The position numbers and the translations under genes were made by a program. The notes beneath the pieces are model-generated. The model was not told where the DNA came from and ran no database searches. It was given only the letters and a program-made list of their open reading frames with translations. DNA of 64,000 bases from JAJRPT01 sp965661945 (GTDB taxonomy: Bacteria > Bacteroidota > Ignavibacteria > Kapaibacteriales > UBA2268), in the NCBI GenBank assembly GCA_965661945.1, contig CBFIFP010000001.1, positions 434,001-498,000 of the forward strand, read 5' to 3'. Positions 34,803 to 44,225 of this stretch are shown here, piece after piece. Position 1 is the first letter of the stretch; each line of letters starts with the position of its first letter.

Positions 34803-37800
34803 ATGAAAACACCATTGTTTACTGAAGACCACGTTAGCCAAATCCCAGCATTACAGATGCTGATAAATATGGGCTATGAATATATTTCACCGAGCAAAGC
34901 ATCAAAACTTAGAAATGATAAAAATTCCGTAGTTTTGTTAGAGGGGGTAGTAAAAGCTCAGATTGAGAAAATTAACAAATTCGAGAGAAAAGGGAAAAAG
35001 TATGACTTCTCAGAATCTAATATTGATAATGCAATATTAGCATTGAGAGATTATCCTATCCAAGATGGCTTTATAAAATCAAATCAATATCTGTATGATT
35101 TACTGATATTAGGTAAAGCATTCGAGGAAACTGTTAATGGTAACAAGAAAAGCCATACTATTAAATACATAGATTGGGTTAATCCTGAGAACAATGTATT
35201 TCATGTTACAGAAGAATATTCAGTCAAAAGAGATGGCTCAGAGAAACATTATCGCCCAGATTTAGTTCTATTTATAAATGGTATTCCATTAGTAATTATT
35301 GAGTGTAAAAGTCCAGCAGTCAAAGGTAATAAGACACCAAATGAATTAGCACAAGAGCAACATATAAGAAATCAAACCAAAGATGGAATTAGGTCTTTGT
35401 ATGTTTATTCTCAAGTTCTTATTAGCATCGCATCAGATTTAGAATGCTCCTATGCAACCACAGCAACAGAAAAAGATTATTGGGGAGTTTGGAAAGAGCA
35501 ATTTAAGAACAAACTAAATTTATTTGGTTATCCAGAAGAAGAATATATCTCGAAACTATCAGAGTTAAAAAACAAGGCACTATCAGTAGAGCAAAAGTCA
35601 GAATTATTTTCAGAAAGGTTTAAATATGTTAAATCATATTTTGATGGTTTAGAAGAAGAAACAAGAAAAGTAATAGCACAAGATGAACTTTTATTTAATC
35701 TATGTAGCAAAGAAAGACTATTAGACTTAATTAGAAATTTCATTTTATATGATGAAGGAAAAAAGAAATTAGCACGTTACCAACAATATTTTGTGATAAA
35801 GAATACTTTGCAAAGAGTTTCTAAATTTGATAATACTGGAAGAAGAGCAGGTGGAACTATCTGGCATACCCAAGGAAGTGGTAAATCGCTAACTATGGTA
35901 ATGATGGCTCAGATGATAGCATTGAGTGATATTAAAAACCCAAAAATAATATTAGTTACTGACAGAGTAGATTTAGATAAACAGATCAAAGACACATTTA
36001 AGAATTGCGGTAAAGATGTTATTAGAGCAACAACTGGAAGTAAGTTGTCTGAATTATTAACATCTAATTCAGATGCTGTAATTACAACGGTTATAAATAA
36101 ATTTGAAGCCGCAGTAAAACAAATTGAATATCCACTAACTTCTACTGAAATATTTGTAATGATAGATGAAGGGCATAGAACACAATATGGATCCTTTAAT
36201 GTGAGCATGCAAAGAGTATTCCCAAATGCTTGTTTTTTATCTTTCACTGGGACACCACTAATGAAGAAAGAGAAAAACACTGCCGAGAAATTTGGCGGGT
36301 ATATTGGTAACCCATATACAGTGCTTCAAGCTGTTGAAGATGGAGCTGTTGTCCCATTATTATATGAGGGCAGACATAATATGTATAGTATCGATGAAAA
36401 CCCAATCAATCGCTTGTTTGAAAAAATAACAGAATACTTAACCGATTCAGAGAAAGAATCTTTAAAGAAAAAGTTCAATAGTAAGAACCAACTTAACAAA
36501 GCTGATAAAATAATCTATGAAAGAGCTTGGGATATTAGCGAACATTATACAGAATATTTTCAAACAAAAGGTCATAAATACAATGCAAAAGCTATGCTTG
36601 TTGCACCAGATATTAAGACTGCAATAAAATACAAAATATATTTAGATGAAATAGGCAGGGTAAGTTCTGATGTAATTGTTTCTCGCTCAGATCAACGTGA
36701 GGGCGTTACTGATCCTTTTAATAATGTTAATGATGACAAACGCAATGAAGATGAGTATTTTAATGATATGATTGATAAGTATGGAAATTTAGATTTATAT
36801 GAAGAAAATGTAATAAATAGCTTTAAACACAATGATATACCTGAGATATTAATTGTAGTTGCTAAACTATTAACTGGTTTTGATGCTCCTGCTACTACGA
36901 TACTTTATCTATGTAAACAAATGAAAGAACATACTCTTCTCCAAGCGATTGCCAGAGTCAATAGAAGATACCCAGGGAAAGAATATGGGTATATAATCGA
37001 TTACTATGGTAACTTAGAAAACTTAGATGATGCAATTGGTCTATATTCAGTATTAGAAGGGTTTGATCCAGAAGAATTGAAAGGAACATTTACTAACATA
37101 ATTGAAGAGATTAAGAAATTACCTCAAGCCCATTCTAATTTGTGGGATATATTCAAAACTCTAAAAGGTAGGAATGTTGAAGCTACAATGTATGAAGAAA
37201 TCCTTGCTGATGAAAAAATAAGAGATGACTTTTATGATAAGGTTAGCAAATATAGCCGATTACTTAAAATGGCATTATCTTCAGTTTACTTTGTTTCAAA
37301 CACAGATGTTAGAATTATACACGGTTATAAAGAAGATGCTAGATTTTTCTTAAAGCTTAGGATAAATGTAAAGAGAAGGTATAATGATGAAATTAGTTTT
37401 AAAGAGTTTGAACCACAGATTCAGAAACTTATAGATAAACATATATCAACAGAAGGTGAGATAGAGAAAATAACTGATATGATTGACATATTCAACAAAG
37501 AAGAAAGAGAATCGGAAGTTGAGAAGTTAACTGGTAGTGCTGCCAAAGCTGACCATATAGCTTCAAGAACATTAAAGCATATTAATTTGAAAATGGAAGA
37601 AGATCCGATTTACTTTAAAAAGTTTGCAGATCTCATTAAAGAAACTATACATGATTATCACCAGCAAAGATTAAATGAAGCAGAGTATCTACTCAAAGCC
37701 AAAAAATTCGAGAAAGAATTTTTAGAGGGTAGGTCAGAAAATATACCTTCTAAACTTGCTGGAAATGATACTGCTATTGCATTTTCTAATCATAGTAAAG

Positions 37801-38072
37801 CAATTTTCAATAATATAGATGATAGTAAAAATGATTTTCACTCAGATGTTAGTTTGATTATTTTTGATCTAATACAAGAGATAATTTACCAGAATAATAT
37901 TTTGGTAATAGATTGGGTAAGTAATCAAGATATTATAGGAAAAATTCAAGTTGAAGCTGGTGATAGGATTTTTGATTTACATAAAGAATATAAGTTAGAT
38001 GCCAACTGGGATAAAATTGATGAGTTAATTACTGAATGTATTAAAATAGCTAAAATAAAATTTAACAAATAG
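34803..38072 (+). CDS. hsdR: Type I restriction-modification restriction subunit
   Basis: A 1089-aa R subunit that translocates DNA and cuts it when the site is unmethylated. The N-terminal nuclease has VIIECKSP near residue 166 (the E-x-K of PD-(D/E)XK). The superfamily 2 motor follows: Walker A TQGSGKSLTM near 355-364, motif II IDEGHRTQYG near 454, then FTGTPL and the motif VI region LQAIARVNR. The C-terminal 350 residues are the helical region that docks to the methylase complex. It begins with a weakly placed ATG at 34803 after the double-hairpin leader, so it is probably transcribed or regulated apart from the upstream genes. A zinc peptidase gene follows after 2 bases. Confidence 0.93.
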   Translation: MKTPLFTEDHVSQIPALQMLINMGYEYISPSKASKLRNDKNSVVLLEGVVKAQIEKINKFERKGKKYDFSESNIDNAILALRDYPIQDGFIKSNQYLYDLLILGKAFEETVNGNKKSHTIKYIDWVNPENNVFHVTEEYSVKRDGSEKHYRPDLVLFINGIPLVIIECKSPAVKGNKTPNELAQEQHIRNQTKDGIRSLYVYSQVLISIASDLECSYATTATEKDYWGVWKEQFKNKLNLFGYPEEEYISKLSELKNKALSVEQKSELFSERFKYVKSYFDGLEEETRKVIAQDELLFNLCSKERLLDLIRNFILYDEGKKKLARYQQYFVIKNTLQRVSKFDNTGRRAGGTIWHTQGSGKSLTMVMMAQMIALSDIKNPKIILVTDRVDLDKQIKDTFKNCGKDVIRATTGSKLSELLTSNSDAVITTVINKFEAAVKQIEYPLTSTEIFVMIDEGHRTQYGSFNVSMQRVFPNACFLSFTGTPLMKKEKNTAEKFGGYIGNPYTVLQAVEDGAVVPLLYEGRHNMYSIDENPINRLFEKITEYLTDSEKESLKKKFNSKNQLNKADKIIYERAWDISEHYTEYFQTKGHKYNAKAMLVAPDIKTAIKYKIYLDEIGRVSSDVIVSRSDQREGVTDPFNNVNDDKRNEDEYFNDMIDKYGNLDLYEENVINSFKHNDIPEILIVVAKLLTGFDAPATTILYLCKQMKEHTLLQAIARVNRRYPGKEYGYIIDYYGNLENLDDAIGLYSVLEGFDPEELKGTFTNIIEEIKKLPQAHSNLWDIFKTLKGRNVEATMYEEILADEKIRDDFYDKVSKYSRLLKMALSSVYFVSNTDVRIIHGYKEDARFFLKLRINVKRRYNDEISFKEFEPQIQKLIDKHISTEGEIEKITDMIDIFNKEERESEVEKLTGSAAKADHIASRTLKHINLKMEEDPIYFKKFADLIKETIHDYHQQRLNEAEYLLKAKKFEKEFLEGRSENIPSKLAGNDTAIAFSNHSKAIFNNIDDSKNDFHSDVSLIIFDLIQEIIYQNNILVIDWVSNQDIIGKIQVEAGDRIFDLHKEYKLDANWDKIDELITECIKIAKIKFNK

Positions 38073-38074
38073 AA

Positions 38075-38779
38075 ATGACAGAGAATATAAAATATGGTTC
38101 ATCTACGATCTACTTTGATTTAACCTATTCTAATAGGAAAACTATAGGTATTAAAGTAAATCCAGATGTATCAGTAGAGGTAATATCACCTCATGGTGCA
38201 GATATAGATGTTATCAAAAAGAAAGTCAAATCAAAGGCCTCTTGGATTACTAAACAGAAAGATTTCTTCTTATCGTTTCATCCTATTACTCCATCAAGAA
38301 AATTTTTAAGTGGAGAGACTCATCTATATCTTGGAAGACAATATAGATTGAAACTAATACAATCAGAAAATCAAAATGTAAAATTAGTATCAGGTAATCT
38401 ACAAGTGTTTACAAAAGATATAGAAGATAAAGTGAATGTTGAAAGACTGCTAAAGAACTGGTATTGTGAAAAAGCAGATAAAGTATTTAGGTATCTCTTT
38501 AACAAATGTGTAGCGTCCTCATCAGTATTTGCAAAAGAAACACCAGTGATGAAATATAGGTGGATGGATAAACGTTGGGGATCATGTGGTAAGAATAGAA
38601 ATATTGTATTAAATACAGAGTTAATCAAAGCTAATAAACGTTATATTGAATATGTTATAATTCATGAGCTATGCCATTTAATACATTTCAATCATAGCTC
38701 TGATTTCTATATGTTACTTGAAGAGCATATTCCAGATTGGAGAAAAGTAAAATATCAATTAGAAAAACTAATGGTATGA
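38075..38779 (+). CDS. YgjP/DUF45-type zinc metallopeptidase
   Basis: A 234-aa protein of the M48-like YgjP (DUF45) family. The zinc site is HELCH near residue 197 (IIHELCHLIHFNHSSDFY), with the third ligand expected in the NHSSDFY segment. WMDKRWGSCGKN near 165 is a family hallmark. The gene starts 2 bases after the hsdR stop and so is coupled to it; hsdR-YgjP pairs are common in type I loci, where the peptidase may process or control the restriction subunit. That link is from known gene neighbourhoods. It is the last gene of the island; ssrA is 172 bases further on, on the other strand. Confidence 0.85.
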   Translation: MTENIKYGSSTIYFDLTYSNRKTIGIKVNPDVSVEVISPHGADIDVIKKKVKSKASWITKQKDFFLSFHPITPSRKFLSGETHLYLGRQYRLKLIQSENQNVKLVSGNLQVFTKDIEDKVNVERLLKNWYCEKADKVFRYLFNKCVASSSVFAKETPVMKYRWMDKRWGSCGKNRNIVLNTELIKANKRYIEYVIIHELCHLIHFNHSSDFYMLLEEHIPDWRKVKYQLEKLMV

Positions 38780-38902
38780 TATTATTTTTTTGAGATGTAG
38801 GAATAAATTGGTAAATTTGAATTAGGTATTAATTAAATATTAAATATATCTTTTGTATGAAAATTTCAATGATATGGGTGCTATTATGGGTACTACATAA
38901 AA

Positions 38903-38949
38903 AAATACAACTATAACTCGTTGAAAAATAATAAGTTATGGTTGTATTT
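38903..38949 (-). terminator. Terminator of ssrA
   Basis: A 16-bp stem (38903-38918 with 38934-38949) containing one G-T pair, directly beyond the 3' end of the tmRNA on the minus strand, followed on that strand by TTTTTATG. It is the last element before the island boundary. Confidence 0.85.
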
Positions 38950-38951
38950 AG

Positions 38952-39313
38952 TGGAGATGGCGGGGGTCGAACCCGCGTCCTAAAAGTCTCAAAAAGCAAC
39001 TACTACATGCTTAGTCTTTTTTTCTTTGTCTTACTTAGAACTTAGCCAAAAGACAGGCGTTTCTAAGCCAGCAATGTTAATTTCGGAATAAAGCCCATTG
39101 CTACTTTAATCCTAAGTCTCCCTTTTGCGACGTCGATATAAGAAATGAGAGACGGCTTCCTTTATACCAACGAGCTACATATTTTTAGGCAGCTAAAGCG
39201 TAATTATCGTTTGCGATTATTATTGAAACCGTGTGTATTTAAGTGCCGAAACGGTTCGCAGCACTGCATGCAACCGACAATCATCCACTTTCAGTCGAAT
39301 CCATATCATCCCC
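38952..39313 (-). ncRNA. ssrA: tmRNA (transfer-messenger RNA)
   Basis: A one-piece tmRNA of about 362 bases on the minus strand. The 5' end begins GGGGATGATATGGATTCGAC and the 3' part contains CGCGGGTTCGACCCCCGCC, the T arm, then CATCTCC, which pairs with GGGGATG in a seven-base acceptor stem with one G-U. The discriminator A is at 38952; CCA is not encoded. The tag frame at 39185-39214 reads ANDNYALAA then TAA, with AATAATC just before the resume codon GCA. The RNA rescues stalled ribosomes and tags the product for degradation, with SmpB as partner (not in this window). Its 3' end points at the defence island, a usual integration site. Confidence 0.95.
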
Positions 39314-39360
39314 AAATTTAAGAACTTTTAAAAATATTTTTTTCTAATTGTATTTTTAAT

Positions 39361-41259
39361 CTATTCTACTGACGTAACAACACTATTCTTATTTTGCAGA
39401 TATTTTATCCTATCCATACATTTTCTTACAAAATCCGCTTGGCTGTCAAATCCTTCTATCTTAAATTTTATCTTTGTCTCTTTGTCTAATATGAATGTAA
39501 CGGGCAAGCCAGTAACTCCATATTTTTGAGGTATTATTGATGTTTCATCTATCAAAACAGTATATTTTGGCTCAAATTCGTCTAAAAATTCTGCTACTAA
39601 TTGATTCCTATTTTTTGGATTTTCCCAAGCATTTATTGCATACAAATCTACTGATAAAGGATTAATACTATCTTTAATAGTAGCTTCCAATTCTTCTAAA
39701 GATGGAACCATTGCTTGACAAGGACCACACCATGTGGAGAAAAAAGATATAATTTTATATGTTGCTGTATCACTTTCAATATCTTTGTATAAATCTTCGG
39801 TTGTTTTGAACAATCCAGAAAATATTTTAAAATCTAGTTCCTCAAATTTCAGTTTTTCAATTCGTTTTTCTTGCCCCATATCAAACAAAGAATCAATTGT
39901 TGAGTGACCTTTTAGAGATGTATAAATATTTATTATAGTGTCATTATATTTAGACTCAATTATTGCTCTTTCAGCAAGTTTAAATATTTCTTTTGTGTTA
40001 GTTGTTAATTTATTGAGTTCTATTAAAGATAGATAAAGTGAGGTTTCTGCTTTATCATCTAATCTTAGAAGTGCATTTTTTAAATAGTAATCAGCACTAT
40101 CTAGTTCTCTCATTTCTAAGTAGAATTCGCCTAATCCTTGCCTTAGTGTTCCTGAAAGTAAATAATTATAAATCAATTGTTCAGTTCTTGAAAAATATCT
40201 TGGTTTACCCTTTTTTGATTCTGAAGTAATTAGCGAATCAATTAATTTTATTGATTTACTATAATTATTAATAACTTCTCTTTTTAAATCCATACCTGTT
40301 AATCCTCCTCTAGTTAGAGAAAGCTCAGATAGTTCCATTGCTATTTTTGAGTAAACAGTTGGATAAATAAAATCAAATTCCTCTAATTTTTTCATTAAGG
40401 GATAATAATTTCCATTCTGAAGATATGCACTAACAAGTGCTAGCATTATTCTTTCTTTTTGTGGAGAATCTTCATAGTTTTTTAAATAAAATTCACACAT
40501 ACCTACAAAAGACTTTAAATCTTCCGCTTCAGTTAGTTTTGCCATTATAAGCTCTTGCGCGAGTTCTGTTTTTGGATATTTTTTACCAAATTCTAATTCA
40601 ATCTCGTTTGATTTATCAGCAAAACCAACAGTTTTTAATGCCCTTGAAACTGCTCTTACATTATTTTCAATTGTTAAATCAACTTTTTTATTTAGCACAT
40701 TTTTCAATTCATCTTTATATGCGTCTTCTTTCAATAGACCTTGGTCAAATCTGACTTGAACTAAAGCAATTTCGGAAACAACATCATCAGGAAATAGTTC
40801 TAATTCTTTTCTGATATTATCTTCAGCAATTTTTAAATCTGGTAGCCGGTTTATATTTGGTGGCATATTACCTAGGTATGATAGTGCTTTTTTTAAATAA
40901 GCACCTTTAACAGGCTTATCATATTTATTTACTACTATATCCCAATATTGTTGTTGATTATTATCATCAAAAATACCATCCGAAAATTTGAACATAACAA
41001 AATTATAGAGAGTATCTATCCTAATATAATATCTAAACATATCCCCTATTGGTTCGCCTTGAAACTCAACTGCAATAGGCAATGTATTTTCTCTTTCAAA
41101 GAAATATGCCGTTAAGTATGGTTTATTTTTGGAAATACTTTCCGTAAATAATTTATTGGGTTTGTATTCAATTATTACTTCTGATTGAACATTTACAATT
41201 TTTGGATTTATAGAAACTTCACTTGAAAATAATATTTGTATTAATAAAAATAGTAACAT
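39361..41259 (-). CDS. Thioredoxin-fold (TlpA-like) envelope protein with TPR region, 632 aa
   Basis: Starts with a short signal peptide (MLLFLLIQILFSSEVS), so it is exported. Residues about 20-125 look like a beta domain; about 130-460 form TPR-like helices (for example LSELSLTRGGLTGMDLKREV). The last 150 residues are a TlpA/ResA-type thioredoxin domain with STWCGPCQAMVPS; the CGPC pair lies near 508-511, and the cis-proline is in GLPVTFIL. It is expected to reduce or exchange disulphides in the periplasm. The stop is 48 bases from the tmRNA 5' end on the same strand. No partner gene is linked to it; a MarR gene lies upstream. Confidence 0.8.
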   Translation of the reverse strand: MLLFLLIQILFSSEVSINPKIVNVQSEVIIEYKPNKLFTESISKNKPYLTAYFFERENTLPIAVEFQGEPIGDMFRYYIRIDTLYNFVMFKFSDGIFDDNNQQQYWDIVVNKYDKPVKGAYLKKALSYLGNMPPNINRLPDLKIAEDNIRKELELFPDDVVSEIALVQVRFDQGLLKEDAYKDELKNVLNKKVDLTIENNVRAVSRALKTVGFADKSNEIELEFGKKYPKTELAQELIMAKLTEAEDLKSFVGMCEFYLKNYEDSPQKERIMLALVSAYLQNGNYYPLMKKLEEFDFIYPTVYSKIAMELSELSLTRGGLTGMDLKREVINNYSKSIKLIDSLITSESKKGKPRYFSRTEQLIYNYLLSGTLRQGLGEFYLEMRELDSADYYLKNALLRLDDKAETSLYLSLIELNKLTTNTKEIFKLAERAIIESKYNDTIINIYTSLKGHSTIDSLFDMGQEKRIEKLKFEELDFKIFSGLFKTTEDLYKDIESDTATYKIISFFSTWCGPCQAMVPSLEELEATIKDSINPLSVDLYAINAWENPKNRNQLVAEFLDEFEPKYTVLIDETSIIPQKYGVTGLPVTFILDKETKIKFKIEGFDSQADFVRKCMDRIKYLQNKNSVVTSVE

Positions 41260-41359
41260 TTTTTTTCCTTTTTACTTTTTTTCTTTTTGGTTCTTTTGCT
41301 TTTGCTTAATTATACTACGTTAAATTATTTAATGGGTTTTAAATTTAATTGATTTTAAA

Positions 41360-41809
41360 TTAAAATAAAGACTCTTGATTAAACGGAGTGAGAATACCTT
41401 TTAAGTTCTTTTTGAATTGAGCAAGCTCTTTATTAGTGAATAAGTTTTCTATATTTTTATTAAATAAATTAGTTAAGTCTAATGTTTGATTTAGAATTTG
41501 TTTACCTTTTTTAGAAATTGTTATTATTTTTTGTCGAGTATCTATTTTAGAATCTTTTTTGATGATAAGTCCTTTTTTTAACATTACATCTAAAAATCTG
41601 GTTATTGTAGTTTTATCTTTTCCAGTGGCATCAGCAATATCTTGTTGTTTAACTCCATTATTATTATAAATAAATTGCAAAACGTTTAATTGTTCGATTG
41701 GTAATGAAATACCATTTTTTTCAAGTTCGGCATAGTAATACTTCTTCAACTCTTTATGAATTTCGTTAAGTATCTGAAATAAATTACTCTCTTGATTTTT
41801 ATCAATCAT
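41360..41809 (-). CDS. MarR-family transcription regulator
   Basis: A 149-aa winged-helix regulator. The core VKQQDIADATGKDKTTITRF is the recognition helix region of MarR proteins, followed by the wing (DSKIDTRQKIITISKKGK) and a C-terminal dimerisation helix. I chose the ATG at 41809 rather than the TTG at 41842, because a perfect TTG-N19-TATCTTTG promoter occupies 41813-41842, leaving an almost leaderless mRNA. It is alone on the minus strand, upstream of the thioredoxin-domain gene (100-base gap) which it may control. The ligand is unknown; MarR proteins often respond to oxidants or phenolic compounds. Confidence 0.85.
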   Translation of the reverse strand: MIDKNQESNLFQILNEIHKELKKYYYAELEKNGISLPIEQLNVLQFIYNNNGVKQQDIADATGKDKTTITRFLDVMLKKGLIIKKDSKIDTRQKIITISKKGKQILNQTLDLTNLFNKNIENLFTNKELAQFKKNLKGILTPFNQESLF

Positions 41810-41812
41810 TTG

Positions 41813-41842
41813 CAAAGATAGTTGTATAATAAAATAATCCAA
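41813..41842 (-). promoter_or_regulatory. Promoter of the marR-type gene
   Basis: On the minus strand TTG (41842-41840), 19 bases, then TATCTTTG (41820-41813), an exact match to the Bacteroidota consensus. The box ends 3 bases before the ATG, so transcription should start at or just after the start codon, a nearly leaderless mRNA. Confidence 0.6.
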
Positions 41843-42198
41843 AATTACTAAAAAATATTGACATAATGAAAGATTTAATATTTTAGAGATTTAATATTTT
41901 TTTAGTTTAGTAGCATTTTTGTTTATTTTGTTGAACTACCTTAAATGAATGGAAGTTATTCATTGATCTTATAAATGAGTTTAATTTTTGCAAAAATAGA
42001 TTATTTTATATTTTTCTTACTTTATAACTACTTTATTATCAATATTTTATAAAATATAGCTGGTATTGTGTGCAAATATTATATTAACTAAAAGTATTAT
42101 TAGCACTATTAGTTTTGGAAATTATTTCTGTTTTTTATCTTATTCTATTTTTATTTTTGTTGAACTTTAATAAATACCTTATACCATATCGAGATTTA
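41843..42198. other. 356-base intergenic region without a gene
   Basis: Very AT-rich. It holds two copies of the 12-mer TTTTGTTGAACT (41927-41938 and 42155-42166), each in a short similar context (TTGAACTaccTTAAAT and TTGAACTTTAATAAAT), and a local tandem of ATTTAATATTTT near 41874-41902. No hairpin terminator or open frame was found. The repeats could be protein-binding sites, but this is only a suggestion. Confidence 0.5.
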
Positions 42199-43221
42199 TC
42201 ATTTATTTGGCTGAAGCATTTTTACTTTTTTCTTTAAGTCATTAATTTCTTTTGTAGTTAAGAATCTATAATCACCTCGTTTTATGCCTGAATTTGTTAA
42301 GCCAGCAAATTCTTTTCTGTCTAGTTTTTTTACTATGTATCCAAAATGCTCAAACATTCTTCTTATTTCGCGGTATTTACCTTCTTTTAAGACGATAGTA
42401 ATTTTTGTATTATCAGTTGGTTCGATGAATAAAAAGCATGGTGCTGTTTTACCATCTTCAAGTTCTACTCCTTCTGCTATTTTTTTAGCGTGTTCGAAGT
42501 TTAGCTTTTTATCAAGAGTTGCTTTGTACACTTTTTCAATTTCATACGAAGGGTGTGTTAATCTATTGGCTAATTCACCATCATTTGTCATTATTAAAAC
42601 GCCGGTTGTATTTCTGTCTAACCTACCTACAGGAAAAATTCTTTCTCTTCTTTTTACAATATCCATTACTGTTTTTCTACCTAATTCATCTGAAGTAGTA
42701 GTGATGGAATCTTTAGGTTTGTTTAAAAGTATGTATATATTTTTTGTGTAGTAAGAGACTGGGTCTCCATTAACAGTAACTCTATCTGACAATGTAACTC
42801 TTGTACCTAGTTCTTTTACAATTTTTCCGTTGATGCTTACATCTCCATCGGCTATATGTTCATCAGCTTTTCTTCTAGAACAAAGTCCGGAATCAGCAAT
42901 AAATTTATTTAGTCTTACAGTTCCGTCTTCATCTCGTTTCAAGTTATTATTAACTACTTCTTTAAGTAGTTTTTTCTTGAATGGCTTTCTTGATGCTGTT
43001 TTATCTGCAGAAGACTTTCCATAAGATGATACTTTATCAGAAGACTTTCCGTAAGAAGATGATCTTTCTGAAGATTTTCCATAAGATGATGTTCTTTCTG
43101 AGGGTTTACCTGCTGAAGATTTTCTATCGTAAGATTTCTTCTCAGTCGGCTTATCATTTCTCTTGTTTGAAGAAGATGTTCTTCTTGAAGTTGATTTATT
43201 GTTTTGTTTTCTTGGTGTCAT
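42199..43221 (-). CDS. rluB: 23S rRNA pseudouridine synthase (RluB/RsuA family)
   Basis: Converts a uridine in rRNA (in RluB, position 2605 of 23S) to pseudouridine. An S4 RNA-binding domain at about 102-150 (VRLNKFIADSGLCSRRKADE) precedes the RsuA-type catalytic domain, whose aspartate is in FPVGRLDRNTTGVL near residue 200. The product is unusual in its first 95 residues, which are Ser/Lys/Arg-rich and contain four SSYGKSS-type repeats; such basic tails occur in Bacteroidota RluB proteins and may bind RNA. The ATG shares a base with the stop of the batA gene (TAATG), so it is coupled to the Bat cluster. RluB and the related RsuA/RluF are hard to tell apart from sequence alone. Confidence 0.85.
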   Translation of the reverse strand: MTPRKQNNKSTSRRTSSSNKRNDKPTEKKSYDRKSSAGKPSERTSSYGKSSERSSSYGKSSDKVSSYGKSSADKTASRKPFKKKLLKEVVNNNLKRDEDGTVRLNKFIADSGLCSRRKADEHIADGDVSINGKIVKELGTRVTLSDRVTVNGDPVSYYTKNIYILLNKPKDSITTTSDELGRKTVMDIVKRRERIFPVGRLDRNTTGVLIMTNDGELANRLTHPSYEIEKVYKATLDKKLNFEHAKKIAEGVELEDGKTAPCFLFIEPTDNTKITIVLKEGKYREIRRMFEHFGYIVKKLDRKEFAGLTNSGIKRGDYRFLTTKEINDLKKKVKMLQPNK

Positions 43222-44225
43222 TATGGATTAATCCTTAAAAAAGTATATTTCAAAATAAGTTCTAATGCAATTAAGAGAAAGCCGATTAAAGCAAAGAATA
43301 AAAATTCTTCGGAGTAGTCGTTAAAATAAGCAATATCAATTTCTGTTTTTTCGAGTTCGTCAATTTCGTCGTAAATTTTTTGAAGCGATTTATTATTGGT
43401 TGCTCTAAAGTACTTACCATTTGTTAAATCTGAGATTTTCTGCATTGTAGGTTCGTCGAGATCTACATCTACATTTTGGTATCTAATTCCAAATGGGGTT
43501 TTTACTGGATATGGTGCTTTTCCAATAGTTCCAATTCCAATTGTGTATGCTTTTATATCAAATGTTCTAGCAAGTTCAGCAGCTGTTTCCGGAGCAATAA
43601 AGCCAGTATTATTTACTCCATCAGTAAGCAGAATAACAACTTTAGATTTAGATTTACTTTCTTTTAATCTGGAGACTGCAGTAGATAATCCGTCACCTAT
43701 AGCGGTTCCATCTTTAATTTTTCCGGTTTCTATTTGAGATAAAACATTTTTAACTACTGCGTGGTCGATAGTAACTGGAATTTGAGTGTAGCTTTCCCCT
43801 GCAAAAATTACGAGTCCTATTCTATCATTAGGTCTTTTTTCGATGAATTCTATTGCCGTTTTTTTTGCTGCTTCCATTCTATTTGGTTTGAAGTCTTCTG
43901 CAAGCATAGAAGTTGATACATCGAGAGTTAATACTATATCAATACCTTCGCTTTTGACATTTTTTCTTGATGAAGACGTTTGAGGTCGCGCAATTGCTAC
44001 AATAATGAATCCCAAAGCAAGAATTCTTAAAATATTAGGTAAATATATAAATCTTTGTCTTAATGTTTTTTTTATTGATTTAACAACGTCTGCTGTTGGT
44101 AATATCAACTCTGGATAAACTTTTTTATTTTTCCAAATCAGCCAAATAGCAAGAAGTGGAAGCAGTAAAAGCAACCATAAAAATTCAGGATTTGCAAATT
44201 TTATTTCTTCAAAATTAGGAATCAT
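43221..44225 (-). CDS. batA: BatA-type VWA-domain membrane protein
   Basis: A 334-aa protein with the BatA/aerotolerance N-terminal domain: FANPEFLWLLLLLPLLAIWL spans the first membrane helix, a second helix follows at about 60-80, and the protein ends with a third helix (FLFFALIGFLLIALELIL). Between them is a von Willebrand factor A domain with the MIDAS motif DVSTS near residue 99 and TDGVNNTG further on. Bat proteins, first described in Bacteroides for aerotolerance, are thought to assemble periplasmic or membrane complexes with MoxR ATPases. It is adjacent to a BatD-like gene (next base) and to the pseudouridine synthase. No MoxR or DUF58 gene is in this window. Confidence 0.88.
   Translation of the reverse strand: MIPNFEEIKFANPEFLWLLLLLPLLAIWLIWKNKKVYPELILPTADVVKSIKKTLRQRFIYLPNILRILALGFIIVAIARPQTSSSRKNVKSEGIDIVLTLDVSTSMLAEDFKPNRMEAAKKTAIEFIEKRPNDRIGLVIFAGESYTQIPVTIDHAVVKNVLSQIETGKIKDGTAIGDGLSTAVSRLKESKSKSKVVILLTDGVNNTGFIAPETAAELARTFDIKAYTIGIGTIGKAPYPVKTPFGIRYQNVDVDLDEPTMQKISDLTNGKYFRATNNKSLQKIYDEIDELEKTEIDIAYFNDYSEEFLFFALIGFLLIALELILKYTFLRINP

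Noticed and set aside
39313..39320. TAAATTTG on the minus strand, a match to the -7 box, right at the 5' end of ssrA
   Set aside because: It overlaps the first base of the mature RNA and has no TTG at the proper distance, so it cannot set the known 5' end.
42284..42751. Open frame of 155 codons antisense to rluB
   Set aside because: Shadow of the pseudouridine synthase gene; the peptide is Ser/Phe-rich with no recognisable pattern.
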